From Ziziphus jujuba (taxonomy: Eukaryota; Streptophyta; Magnoliopsida; Rosales; Rhamnaceae), in contig NC_083380.1 in NCBI RefSeq assembly GCF_031755915.1, positions 33,142,501 to 33,206,500 of the forward strand: a stretch of 64,000 nt of DNA. Direction: 5' to 3'. This document shows, piece after piece, positions 36,660 through 47,302 of this stretch. Both the position numbers and the translations under genes were made by a program. Numbering within the stretch: position 1 is the first letter of the stretch; each line of letters begins with the position of its first letter. A model generated the notes under the pieces. The model searched no databases and was not told where the DNA came from. It was given only the letters and a program-made list of their open reading frames with translations.

Positions 36660-37035
36660 AATAATTAATACATGCATGTCTTACTTTTTGACTTGTAAGT
36701 ATCCATCACTACTTGAAACTGCAGCGATTGATTTTTGGACTGTTTCAATATCGAAGATTAAAGGAAGCAAGAAGACATTGGCATTGGGAAGCAAGCTACC
36801 TTCTCATGTGCAATATAGATAAAATTTTGAAAAAGTCTTAGTTCCAAACAGCCAAATTTCCAACCCTTGATGCAAGTTATAAGGACATCTTTTTCTTCGA
36901 CCCCACGTGAAGAATTTGGAAATCATATCTTTCAGATTATTGAATTGGAAGCACTTGAAACTTACCACACACTAAAATAAAATACATTTAGTTTCATGAA
37001 TATATTTATATAAATATATTTATATACACGTATCT
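36660..37035. other. AT-rich intergenic sequence
   Basis: Nothing recognised apart from low-complexity text. Confidence 0.5.
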
Positions 37036-37039
37036 CTTA

Positions 37040-37981
37040 CAATTACATTTTTTTTCCTTACTTTTCATTATCCAACTATGTAGTTCTTTTTTACATTTTT
37101 CTCGAGCAATTCCGATTCTTTTGTGAATAGCCCAAAGAAAGAAAGTAGTTTGAAGCTTCACTTACAATTGGAGGATCACCGTATATATATATATATTTTT
37201 TTGGGAGATTACTTCTCTTGCAATTCGAATTTTCTTCTTACTTGTCATTATCCAACCATCTAGTTCTTCTTTACAATTTTCTCAAGCAATTCCAATTCCA
37301 ATTCTGTCGTGAATAGACTCAAGAAGGAAAGTAATTTGAAAGTTCACTTACAATTGAAGATTACATTTTTTTTTTTTTTTTTTGGGGGGGAGAGGGATTA
37401 CTGTATCTTTTGGAGATTACTTCACACTTATAGTTCCAGTTTTCTTCTTACTTTTCATTATCCAGCTATATTGTTCTTCTTTACAATGTTCTCAAGCAAT
37501 GCCAATTCTATTGGCAATAGTCCCAAGAAAGAAAGTAGTTTAAAACTTCATTTGCAATTAGAAATTACGGTATCTTTTTTTTTGTTTTTTTTTTTTTGTT
37601 TTTTTTTTTTGTTTTGGGTTGTTGTTGTTGTTGTTCTGGACAGGGATTACTGTATCATTTGGGGATTACTTCACATTTACAGCTCAAATTCCTTCTTACT
37701 TTTCATTATTCAACTTTCTAGTTCTTCTTTACAATTTTCCAAAGCAATTCCAATTCTATTCTAAATTGTTCCGAGAAAGAAAGTAATTTGAAACTTCACT
37801 TACAATTGGATGACTACTGTATCTCTTTTTTGAAGATTACTTCTCTTACAATTCCAACTTTCTTTTTACTTTTCATTATTCAACCATGTAGTTCTTTTTC
37901 TCAAGCAATTCCAATTCTGTTGTGAACACTCCCTAGAAAGAAAGTAGTGCAAGCGTCACTTGTAATTGGAGGTTACTGTAT

Positions 37982-37985
<4 letters not shown>
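37040..37985 (+). repeat. Tandem array upstream of DUF247, ~5 units of 150-230 bp
   Basis: Each unit carries TACTTTTCATTAT (or close), CAA or CAGC, TAGTTCTT, CTCAAGCAATTCCAATTCT, GAAAGAAAGTAGTTTGAA, CTTCACTTACAATTGGA and a T-run before GGAGATTACTTC. Units differ mainly in the length of homopolymer runs. The array ends about 300 bp before the DUF247 start codon, so it may form part of that gene's promoter region. Spurious poly-F open frames come from the T-runs. Confidence 0.82.

Positions 37986-38022
<37 letters not shown>
37986..38022 (+). repeat. (TC)n microsatellite
   Basis: Uninterrupted CT repeat followed by a decayed tail to 38042. About 260 bp upstream of the DUF247 ATG. CT-rich tracts are common in plant core promoters and 5' leaders, but a role here is only inferred. 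Confidence 0.9.
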
Positions 38023-38028
<6 letters not shown>

Positions 38029-38103
38029 ACTATCTCTCTCTTTTTTTTATTTATTTATTTATTTATTTTTTTAAATAAGGACAAGGATTACGTTATATTT
38101 TAA

Positions 38104-38110
38104 TATAAAG
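38104..38110 (+). promoter_or_regulatory. Candidate TATA box of the DUF247 gene
   Basis: TATAAAG, 174 bp before the ATG; transcription would start near 38135-38140 with a leader of about 145 bp. Other AT-rich candidates exist nearby, so this is tentative. Confidence 0.4.
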
Positions 38111-38283
38111 GAGAGGAAGATTTCACTAAACCTAGTTGAACCAGGACCTGGAGGTGTATTTTCAATGGTTTTAAAGACGACGGAGATTACTATATCAATG
38201 TAGACTAGAAGGTAATGACACATTGAAACTCATATGATGCACATCAAGACATACCTGGAGAGAAACTCCTTTCTGCATCAAAA

Positions 38284-39771
38284 ATGGCGGACCAATCTTC
38301 AGCAGCAAACGAACACAAAATCGACATTGAATATTTTGAACGACCTGATGTCAAGGGTTTCGATGAAATATTCAGTAAGTACAAATCTTCAACTTTAATA
38401 AGCAACCAACAAGCAGAATGGCCCAAGATACCAAAGGTTTCAAAGATGCTGCGTAATCTTGACAAAAATAATGATTGCTTTGATCCTCATGTGGTTTCCA
38501 TCGGTCCTTATCACCATGGGAAACCTCACCTCCAAGAAGTTGAGAACCTCAAGACTGAAATGGCATTGCGATATTGTCGCCGTTTTCCAGGACCTGGGGT
38601 TTCTGATTTATACAAGAGAGGTTTTGATTTATACGAGAGAGTCAAAGATGTGGCCAGTGAAGCAAGGGGATTCTATGATAAGGAAAGATTGAATAATATC
38701 GATGATGAGGCATTCACAAAAATGATGTTTCTTGATGGTTGCTTCATTCTGGAGTTCATGATCATGTGCTTGCCGATGGGAGAAGAGGAGTATCATACTA
38801 ACATGACAGCCAATGTCAAGCGAGACTTGTTCTTGTTAGAGAACCAACTCCCTTACATTGTCCTCAAAGAGTTAATGAAGGGCAAAGACGATGAAAAAGA
38901 CTGGAAGAAGAGGATTGAAAAGTTCATCACTCTCTGTCGAAGACTTCCAGTCAAACCATGGCAGTTCATTAATGCTATTGAGTTTGCCCACGGGTTATCG
39001 CCAAAAGATAACTCTCCTCTTCATCTTCTCGAGGTGATGAGGACAGGATTTGTGGTACAAAAACCTACTGTCCACGGCCGAAAAGCTCAAAAATTAGAGA
39101 CCAATGGTTTGAGAGGCAGGCCTGATGTCTGGTTCTCTCGTTATCCAGCCAGGGTGCTCAAGTATATGGGAATCCCGTTCGGCCCCAACAAAACAGCCTT
39201 TGATTGGTATTCTTATCATCCAGCCAGGGTGCTCAAGTCTATGGGAATCCGGTTCAGACCCAACAAAACAGGTAGTTTTAGTGATATCAAGTTTGAATCC
39301 TGTCTGCTTGTCAGGGGAGTGCTCACACTTCCTCCAATACGCATAGATGGCACCACCAAATCCCTGCTGCTCAACTTGTTGGCTTTGGAATCGAGCCATA
39401 CAAACTTGGCGGACATGCGGGGTGTCGTCACCTCTTATATGTGTTTCATGGACTCACTCATTGACAATGCTGATGATGTGATGATCCTCAGGTCCCAGAA
39501 CATCATCGTCAATTGCTTGGGAACCGACCAAGATGTTGCAGATCTCTTCAACAACATAGCAAGCAATTTGGTCCCAAATCCCCGTATTTATGATGTGGCT
39601 AAGCATGGAATTCAAAAGCATTGCGAGAGCAAGTTCAAGAAATGGATGGCGGAATTTCACCGCATCCATTTCAGAAACCCTTGGACCCTTTTTGCATTAT
39701 TTGGTTCCCTTTTACTTGCCACGCTTACCGTCACTCAGACTTATCTTGCAGCAATGCAGCTCGAACAATGA
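38284..39771 (+). CDS. DUF247 (UPF0481) family membrane-anchored protein, 495 aa
   Basis: The only intact gene seen. Single exon; the ATG is in a strong plant context (AAAATGGCG) and follows an in-frame-free AT-rich leader. The family's blocks appear in order: PKIPKVSKMLRNLDKNN (47-63), VSIGPYHHG (71-79), DEAFTKMMFLDGCFILEF (141-158), KRDLFLLENQLPYIVL (179-194), SPLHLLEVMRTGFV (244-257), LTLPPIRIDGTTKSLLLNLLALE (347-369) and a C-terminal hydrophobic segment at about 467-490 followed by a five-residue tail. There is no signal peptide, so it is probably a tail-anchored or single-pass protein. The length is normal for the family. Residues 288-312 are repeated, diverged, from 313 (PARVLKYMGI and PARVLKSMGI). 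The biochemical function of DUF247 is unknown; members are linked to grass self-incompatibility, but nothing here shows such a role. A dead relative lies at 25810-26708. Confidence 0.93.
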   Translation: MADQSSAANEHKIDIEYFERPDVKGFDEIFSKYKSSTLISNQQAEWPKIPKVSKMLRNLDKNNDCFDPHVVSIGPYHHGKPHLQEVENLKTEMALRYCRRFPGPGVSDLYKRGFDLYERVKDVASEARGFYDKERLNNIDDEAFTKMMFLDGCFILEFMIMCLPMGEEEYHTNMTANVKRDLFLLENQLPYIVLKELMKGKDDEKDWKKRIEKFITLCRRLPVKPWQFINAIEFAHGLSPKDNSPLHLLEVMRTGFVVQKPTVHGRKAQKLETNGLRGRPDVWFSRYPARVLKYMGIPFGPNKTAFDWYSYHPARVLKSMGIRFRPNKTGSFSDIKFESCLLVRGVLTLPPIRIDGTTKSLLLNLLALESSHTNLADMRGVVTSYMCFMDSLIDNADDVMILRSQNIIVNCLGTDQDVADLFNNIASNLVPNPRIYDVAKHGIQKHCESKFKKWMAEFHRIHFRNPWTLFALFGSLLLATLTVTQTYLAAMQLEQ

Positions 39772-39870
39772 ATAATTAATATGTACGTATATGGATTTTG
39801 GATTTGGCTTCTCCACTTTGTCTAATTATTATTCTTGAGTTTATGATGTTGTTTAATGCATATTGTATCA

Positions 39871-39876
39871 AATAAA
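39871..39876 (+). terminator. Candidate polyadenylation signal of the DUF247 gene
   Basis: AATAAA about 100 bp after the stop codon, preceded by T-rich text, a normal plant 3' UTR arrangement. Confidence 0.5.
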
Positions 39877-39879
39877 AAT

Positions 39880-40293
39880 ATTGGCAGCCAGCTAGCTTCT
39901 TCTTGCATGGTATACATTGCAAGGAGGAAAACTAGATTCATTTGGTGGTTTGTTGTAACAACTCTTCCAGAAGGGCTTCAACTACACTTAATCATCTTTA
40001 TTGGAGTTGAAACAGTTTGACTCTGAATCAACTCTTAGCATCCATGAATATATAGTATTATCTTTATCTTAACATGTCAATGGTTTGACTAAAGCAATCA
40101 TAGCAGCTACACATGCTTGTTATGGTTTGAATTTGGAAAGGAAAATGCATATATATATATATATATATATATCTACTCCTGTATGTAAAGATTTTTCTCT
40201 CATCCAAGACAACACCTATCTCCATGTGGATAGGTGTGTGTTTCCCAAACAGATTCAGATCAAACTGCCCCGACGAGAGGAAAACTATGTCTA

Positions 40294-40324
<31 letters not shown>

Positions 40325-40770
40325 GGAGACATATTACCAGCACGCATGCCACTCTCATGTGCATTAGAGGAAGGTTCCAACTTTAGGCTGAGACTGAAAG
40401 TAACATTCTTTGTTTAGTAGTTCACATGTCATATTGCAGGCAACGCATGGATTTTCTTGCCCCTTAATTGCTTATATTACCAATGTCGCAAAGACCCGTA
40501 GTCATAGTTATTTGATACACATCCCTGACAAATTCTCACCAAAAAAAAAAAAAAAAAGGAGACAATATAATAAACCTTGCATATTCACATAGCATAATGA
40601 ATTCTTAGGATTTGGAAATTCTAGATGTACTCACATAGATAGTTTCTTACAATCCCAAAAAAGGAAAAGGAAAAAAGAAACAAAAAGAAGCCATTATTTT
40701 GATACAAGTATTCTTTTCATTCAATATTTCTTTACATTGATACAATAAAATCTTAATTTGCTTGCTTGGC
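39880..40770. other. DUF247 3' flank and module upstream text
   Basis: Non-coding, with (AT)n runs at 40148-40172 and 40305-40324. At 40340-40410 GCATGCCACTCTCATGTGCATTAGA, shown here in part as CTCATGTGCATTAG, and GAGACTGAAAGTAACAT match the text ahead of other module copies (52830, 58205, 61490). Confidence 0.5.
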
Positions 40771-40772
40771 AG

Positions 40773-40854
40773 ATACTATAGATGCCAAATTCAAACTAAC
40801 CATCCATGAAGATTGGTTTGCTAAGATTTTGGACTTGGAACTCTACTTCCACAG
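40773..40854 (+). other. Exon-like module copy, stop-free
   Basis: TTGGCAG precedes and GTACATAAA follows an 82-bp block reading DAKFKLTIHEDWFAKILDLE then LYFHR. It is open and has both splice signals. A hairpin copy follows at 40897-40917 with one mismatch. The upstream text matches 31100-31360 closely, so the two are recent duplicates. No adjoining exon of a known gene was found. Protein family not recognised. Confidence 0.5.
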
Positions 40855-41039
40855 GTACATAAAAGATATTTATTTATCAGTCTCTTCTTGCTTCTTAAAA
40901 ACAGAGTCACTCTGTTTTGGAATTTTGGATATATTGACGTTTCCAAGTTCAGACACAAAATATCCTAAAGAAGCTAATGAGTTGTCATTGTTGGCATGAC
41001 AATTTAATTGACAAAATGCTATGCATTTACTTTTCCATA

Positions 41040-42138
41040 TGCATATTTCTAGTTTTAATTAAAAGTCATAATTGATTTAAATAAAACAAAATGAAGAGTA
41101 TCAATGAGTTCCTCTCATTCTTCCTGTAGACTCCTATGTTTAGGCTTTTCACATTGGCTGAAAATTTTAACAAACTACAAACTAATGAAAATCCTGTAAC
41201 ATATTTAAAGAGAATTTGACAAATTTATCCATATGTGTGTTGTCTGTATGAAAATTCGTTTTGCAAATAAATTATTGCCCAGGATCACATCATATCCATC
41301 AAATCCTGGACATATTTTTATTCCATAAGAGACACATTGGTTGGCTGTATAGTAGATTACGAGGAGTGTAAGTTGTCATCTTTAAGCCAATTTTGGCTTT
41401 ATCTTTTTTAATGCCAAAGTTAGCTCCTTCGAAGACCAAACAAGGCAAAAGCTTGTATGGAATCTATTTAAATCTTGGTATGTTGGACAATGTTGTCTGG
41501 ATGACACCATCCCACGTGTAATTTATGGAATTACATTTTAAAATAGATGATAATTGTCCATCATATAAACTAGATGATATCGCCTATCACTGTAAAATAA
41601 AAATAAATAAATAAATAAATTATATATTTGTATATACATTTTAAATACTTAACAAATAGAAAATATATTTGTTTTCTTATCGTGTGTTTGTAATATTAAA
41701 TTTCTGATTATGAAAGTGATATTAATGAAAACTAAGACTTCAATTATATTTTATCTTTTTGTCTTTCATAATTACAAATTCCAAATTCACAAACTTTGAA
41801 ATAGATATTGCCATGCATCTCATATTTTAAAAAGATTTTTATAAGCTTTTTCTAGTGACTGACTTCTTGCAAAATTCATTAGACTTATATATGAATTTTG
41901 ATAATAATAAAAAACTTTTATAGAATTTTAGATTAATCTTTCATAAACTTTCGTTTTCAAATATTTTGATGAACATTAATAGACTTTCATAGACATTGTT
42001 AGACTTTTATTCTATTTACTAAATATAGATTTTGTAGTAACGAATTTATATTTCTCATGTCAATGAAAAGTATTTATTAAAAAAGAAAATGCAAAAAGGA
42101 AAATTTGCTTATAAAAATAGAAATGAAAATTTATAACT
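41040..42138. repeat. Right arm of the inverted host duplication
   Basis: Reverse-complement match to 1-372 plus 3573-4715, lacking both the solo LTR and the ~375-bp block at 4130-4505. It preserves the LTR's empty site near 41795. Non-coding. Confidence 0.75.
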
Positions 42139-42767
42139 TTCATATTTTATATATATATATATTACCTTTTTCTTTTTTATTCTTTGCCTGCAAATATATT
42201 TTGGATATGATCCATAAGTGTTTTGACTCAAGATACATCTTCTCATCATGGTCTCAGTACTATGCAGTCCAAAAACTACTCACAAAATGATTGATGACTT
42301 TTTTTTGGTCCCTTTTTTGAAGAAATTATCGACAAATTGATTGATGAGTTTTTGTGGATAAACTATTTGGTCGGATAGGCCTACCACATTATCCACTTAT
42401 GTACTACGCCCATCCATTTAAATGATAACAAATGGTTGCAAACTCATCAATTAATATCATGTGTTCCATTCTTTTTATTCTTCTACTAACACTGTTAGTT
42501 AAGATTAACTCCATTGAGGCAAATGGACAATTAATACCACTACTTTCCAAATATCATTCACTACTAATTCTGCAGAATATATTTTTCATATTCTAAAAGG
42601 ATTGATAGTTAGTAGGAAAAAAAAATTAATTTTATTACAAAAGTGACTAATATTAGAACATGTAGATTTGTCTTCTATAACTTAGGTTATTCAAACATTT
42701 TTCTTCTTTCTAGAAACCAGAAATAATAATAATAATAATAATAATATTTCTTGTTACTTCGTCTACG

Positions 42768-42800
<33 letters not shown>
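42139..42800. other. AT-rich intergenic sequence
   Basis: (AAT)n at 42725-42747 and (GA)n at 42785-42804; nothing else recognised. Confidence 0.55.
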
Positions 42801-42804
<4 letters not shown>

Positions 42805-43469
42805 TAAAACCTTTTTAAATGAATATATATGGGATTATAAAAAATTATTCATTTAAAGGATTACTAATTTATTGATAAATGAATAATTTATTACTTTATC
42901 GGTAATTAAATATTTATTAATTTAAAAAGAATTCTATACTATTTTTGTGAAATGATTTTACTAACTAGATAATATATATATCAATAAACGAAAAAAACAA
43001 TCAAGCTAGATGCAATCTACAATTATGGGATTGATCACCACTTGATCAAGAAATAAAAAAAATAATCAATATAGAGGTTTTCACCATATAAAGAAGTCTC
43101 GAAATAGAAGGAATATTTGATTGATAAATGTAAAAAAGACCGTTGTTTAGTTGTCCAATTAATTGACTCTCTATTTATGTGTATCAATTGAATAATTTTT
43201 ATTTTAAATCTTATTTCCTTTTCTTATACATCTTGAAAATAGTGAATAATTTTAAATGCATATTAAGTAAAATTTTCTTATTATGTATGGTACGTATATA
43301 TATATATATATATATGTTATTTATTTTTTACAAGTTTAGCCAATTATCAATTTATATATGTAATGGGTGTGATGATCAGTCTCAAAATTAGAAATTTGAA
43401 TTTAAATTTTATTCGGTTTGACTAGAATTGATTAGTTGGACTCTTAGTGGGTTCTAAGTTTGGCTTTTC

Positions 43470-43590
43470 ATTGGTCAATAGTTTTAGTTTTACCAATACA
43501 CCATAGTATAGATCTTGTCGATACGAGTTCATATACTGGTGACAAGCCTAATTCTAAGTTATTGTTAGAAAATTATGGTTCTGATAACTT
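43470..43590 (+). repeat. Short fragment of the Tekay-like LTR 5' region
   Basis: CTTGTCGATACGAGTTCATA and the following TGGTGACAAGCC resemble the LTR text GTACTCGTCGATACGAGTTCATAGACTAGCGGCACGCC seen near 6120, in shorter form. No ends recognisable. Confidence 0.45.
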
Positions 43591-43839
43591 TTTAAATATT
43601 CATTAGGAATTTTAGGAAGGAATTTCTAATATTTGTTAGGGATTCATAAATTCTAATTTCACTTAAGAAAAAAAGGATTAGATTAAGTTTGAAACTCTCT
43701 AGACTAGACTAGAAATTGGATAGAATTTGGCCTTTTGTTAACCCAATTAATCAAATATAGGAGGGATAGAGGGGAAGTAAAAGTCTTAGAGTCATAAGCT
43801 TTGTCATTTCCATTCCTTGTGTATATTGTTTCTTTAATG

Positions 43840-44060
43840 TTAATATTAATTCTAATTTACGTTTGTACTAGTTTGCCTAGATAAAAAGAATTAATTAATA
43901 ATTTTGGTACTTAACAAAGTTTTGAACATCAATTCTCGAGAGAATGATACTAATTCATCACTTTATTACTTGTGCAATCTGTATACTTTTGGAAATAACG
44001 TATCATGCTCTCGTGGATTGGCCTAATATTTATACCTATTTCTATTTTTCTTTCATTTGG
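43840..44060 (+). repeat. Possible remnant of another LTR
   Basis: ATTCTCGAGAGAATGATACT, then ATTACTTGTGCAATC and GTATACTTTTGG resemble the tail of many plant gypsy LTRs (a GATACTxGAC...TACTACTTG...CGATxCGTATACTTG series). Only this segment is visible. Confidence 0.3.
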
Positions 44061-44093
44061 TTTGGAACTTTTAACGCGTATTACTATGGTTGT

Positions 44094-47000
44094 TGTAATA
44101 TCTCGTCCTAAAGTACGTCGAAATTTTTGCACATTGACCGAGGATGACTGTTGATCGAGACGGTCAAAATTTTGACTTTTTGTTCTGGATGGAATTTTGC
44201 ATTGATCAAGGAACTATTTCAAAGTACATATCGTCCCAAGTTCATAGACTTGAAAGCACATCGAAATCGGAGCTATCGTTTGAAAGTTAATCGCAAGGCA
44301 AGTTACGGTCCAATCTGTCCAAGGGTACCAAGTTTGACTTTTTATTTATGTAGAATTTTGATTTGACTCTTGTATGGTTATAACGTACTCATCGGTACGA
44401 GTCTATAGAATAGCGGCACACTTAATTTGGACACCAGGTTAAAAAGTTATGGACTCGCAAAGTTTTTCTAATACAGTATTATTTTATATTATTTTTTAAT
44501 TAAATGGTGTTATTGTGAAAAATGAGCACCACGTGTCAAGCCCTCAGCCTTTCCTGTGAGTGCACAGTGGCACCCACGGGATGGCTTCTTATTGGCTCAA
44601 ACACGTGTGTGAGCCGTGAGATCAAAGAGAGAGAGAGAAAGAGAGAGAGAGAGGCGGAGAGAGAGAGGAAAGACCACCACCGGCCACCGCCGATTTGCCA
44701 TTTTCCGGCCACCCTTTTTGTACACGCGCCACCCCACCTTGAAGTCCACTTGAAAACAGGCCGGCCAGCCAAATCTCGCAGTCACCCGACCACCGACGGG
44801 CCCGGATCGAGATTTTTTCCGGCAGCGATGCCGATTGCTTCAAACTCGGATTTCTCCCCGATCCGGCCTCCGTTTACCATACTGCTAGTCTCATCTGTTC
44901 ACCCATTCTCCGATCTACATCTCCTCCAAAAATCACGACCAGTGGCCATCGGATGCGTTGCCGGCAGCGACGAGTTCCGGTGACCATGGCGGCTCGTCGG
45001 AAAATCAACTTTCCGGCGAGTTCCCAGTTACGCGCCCATCCTTTCCCACTAGTTTCGACCCCCTAAACCCAGATCTGAGGTCGGTTTCCTCCAACTTATG
45101 GCGGTTTGTGAGATCCGAGGATCCAAAACCCAATACCTTTCCGACGAGATTCTGGCCACCTCGGGTCCGATCTCCGGAAAGTGAGACCAGATTCGTAATC
45201 CATGTTTCACAAGATTCGATTCGATATATCACTCGTAAATTTTGGTTGTCATTTATGTTTGCTCCCCAGGTACCCATTTGGGAGTTACCCGATTAAAATA
45301 TTAAAATAATTAGTTTTGCGTATTGTGGATATTTTAGGTGCACGTGTGGGTAGTGGAGTTGATCTTGCAGAAGATCTCGATTGATACACGTGCTTGAAGT
45401 GAGTGACCCACCTTTAAAACTATTTTGGGGTGATTAATTATATTTATTTTGTGTTAATTTATTATTTAGAAAATATGCTCATGTGGTGGAATTTAATTAT
45501 AACTGTGGTAAAATTGTATTTTATATATATATGTATATATGCCCATTGGTGCTAAATGAAAGTTTGGTTTATTAAGAAATTCTTAATTATTATTATTGTG
45601 ATTTAATTGAATTTATTACCCATGAGCAAGGTGTTTTCATTTAATTAATTGTATTTGGATTTTAATATTATTTTTGGGCATCATTCGATTTTAAATATTT
45701 CAAGAAAAATATTGGTTTAAGTTTGGTGCTTTCAAATTATATAATTATGCCCTTGAAATATTATTTAATTAATTTTATGATTTGGAAAAAGTTATTTGTA
45801 TATTATTATTGACGGATTTATACTAGAGATATTAAAGAAAAATGCGGGATTGTGAATTTGAAAAATGGTGTGATTCCCACGGTGAGTTTTGGAAAATTTG
45901 TTATTTTTTCAAAATAATATGGTTATTTGTTTTAGACGCACTCATAGAGTACTAGTGTTCTATACTGTGTATGTGGATAGGCGCGCAAGTTATAATGTCT
46001 CTCGTGAGTTGCTATCGAACCGAGGGCAGGCAAGTTTGATATTGGCCATAAGCCATCCCCCTCCATGGCCGGGTTGACGGTTTAAGCAGCGGCACTGTCA
46101 GGACACCGAAGTGACCGTATGCAAGTTTCTCTCTTTAACCTCCCACCGGACAGTGCTTGGGACGCTGGGTATATTAGGGCATCACTGGTATATAGTGTGG
46201 TGCGTCAAGTATTATTTTTATGATATAAAATTCAAATCCTAAAGTTTTAAAGTTGTATTTAAATTAAACGTATTTAATTTGTTTTATCATCTATTTCCAA
46301 TTAGTATTTTCTAAAATGTATTTATTCATATTTTATGTCACTTATTTTAAGTTAATGTTTTTAAAATGCATCTTGCCATAAAAATATTATATAGATTGGT
46401 TGAATATTTCAAAATGAATATTATAAAATTTTTACCATTTATTTTACATGATTGTTTGTAATTATTTAAATTATATTTTTGACACTGTTTATTTTGATTT
46501 ATTAAATCAAATTTTACGAATTATATATTGAATTTCTCTTCTATGTTATATTTCTTTAATACAAGTATTCTAAATTTATTTTATTATATTTCATTATATT
46601 TTATTCGTGTTTGGATTATTTAATTAATTATTCCTTGATTTTTGGGGTATAAAAGACTGGGTTTTGCGAAAATGTTTTAAAAGAGGAACCTTTCCAACAA
46701 AGTGAATGGTGAGAGTTTTGAGAGAAAATATTATTTTTAATTAATTATTATTTATTTACTTATTTATTCTTAATTAATCAAGTGTACTATGATTATTATT
46801 ACTATTATGATTGTATAATAGATAGGTTCACTTACTGAGATGATTAGCATCTCATATTTTTAAATCCGTTCCCCTAGGTACAAGGATTGGTAGGCATTCG
46901 TCCGGAGCGAACTTGACCTTCGTTGCTATCGTATTTCTAGGAGTTTTCTTTCTTTCCATTTATTTCTATTGTAATATTTCTTTCCATCCTTTGTTATATA

Positions 47001-47302
47001 ACTTCCATACTTAATTGTATCCTATGATGCTCTATCTACTGTATTGGATATATTTTATTAAATACTGCATTAGTTCCCTGTTTAATTTATGGAAGTGCTG
47101 TTTATTGTGGAATTAAATTGTAGAAAGGTGGAGGAATAAGGCGGTATATATATAGAAGTGTGTTTTTAGTACAGGAAAATTGTGATAAGTCCAACCCTTA
47201 GGGGAGATTCTACCGGATTTTCCATTGGAAGGTCCGGTAGGGTTTCCTTGGGATCAGGGCTTGTCTAGGGTTCTGGTGAGGGATCTTGAATGGGTCTTGA
47301 CA
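44094..47302 (+). mobile_element. Solo LTR nested 3 bp inside another LTR
   Basis: 3209 bp, TGTAATATCTCG...GGTCTTGACA. Flanks are GTTGT at 44089-44093 and 47303-47307. This duplication spans the left boundary of the older LTR (GT plus its first TGT), which places the insertion exactly 3 bp into that element. It carries the GA tract (44622-44675), the GC-rich leader, the donor-like GTGAGTGACCC at 45399 and the acceptor-like CCCCTAG at 46871-46877. Confidence 0.92.

Noticed and set aside
37309..37764. 151-codon open frame upstream of DUF247
   Set aside because: Phe runs from T-tracts within the tandem array; no conserved protein.
38284..39771. Reading the DUF247 gene as a self-incompatibility determinant
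   Set aside because: DUF247 genes are numerous in all flowering plants and no partner gene expected of such a locus is seen; sequence alone gives no support.
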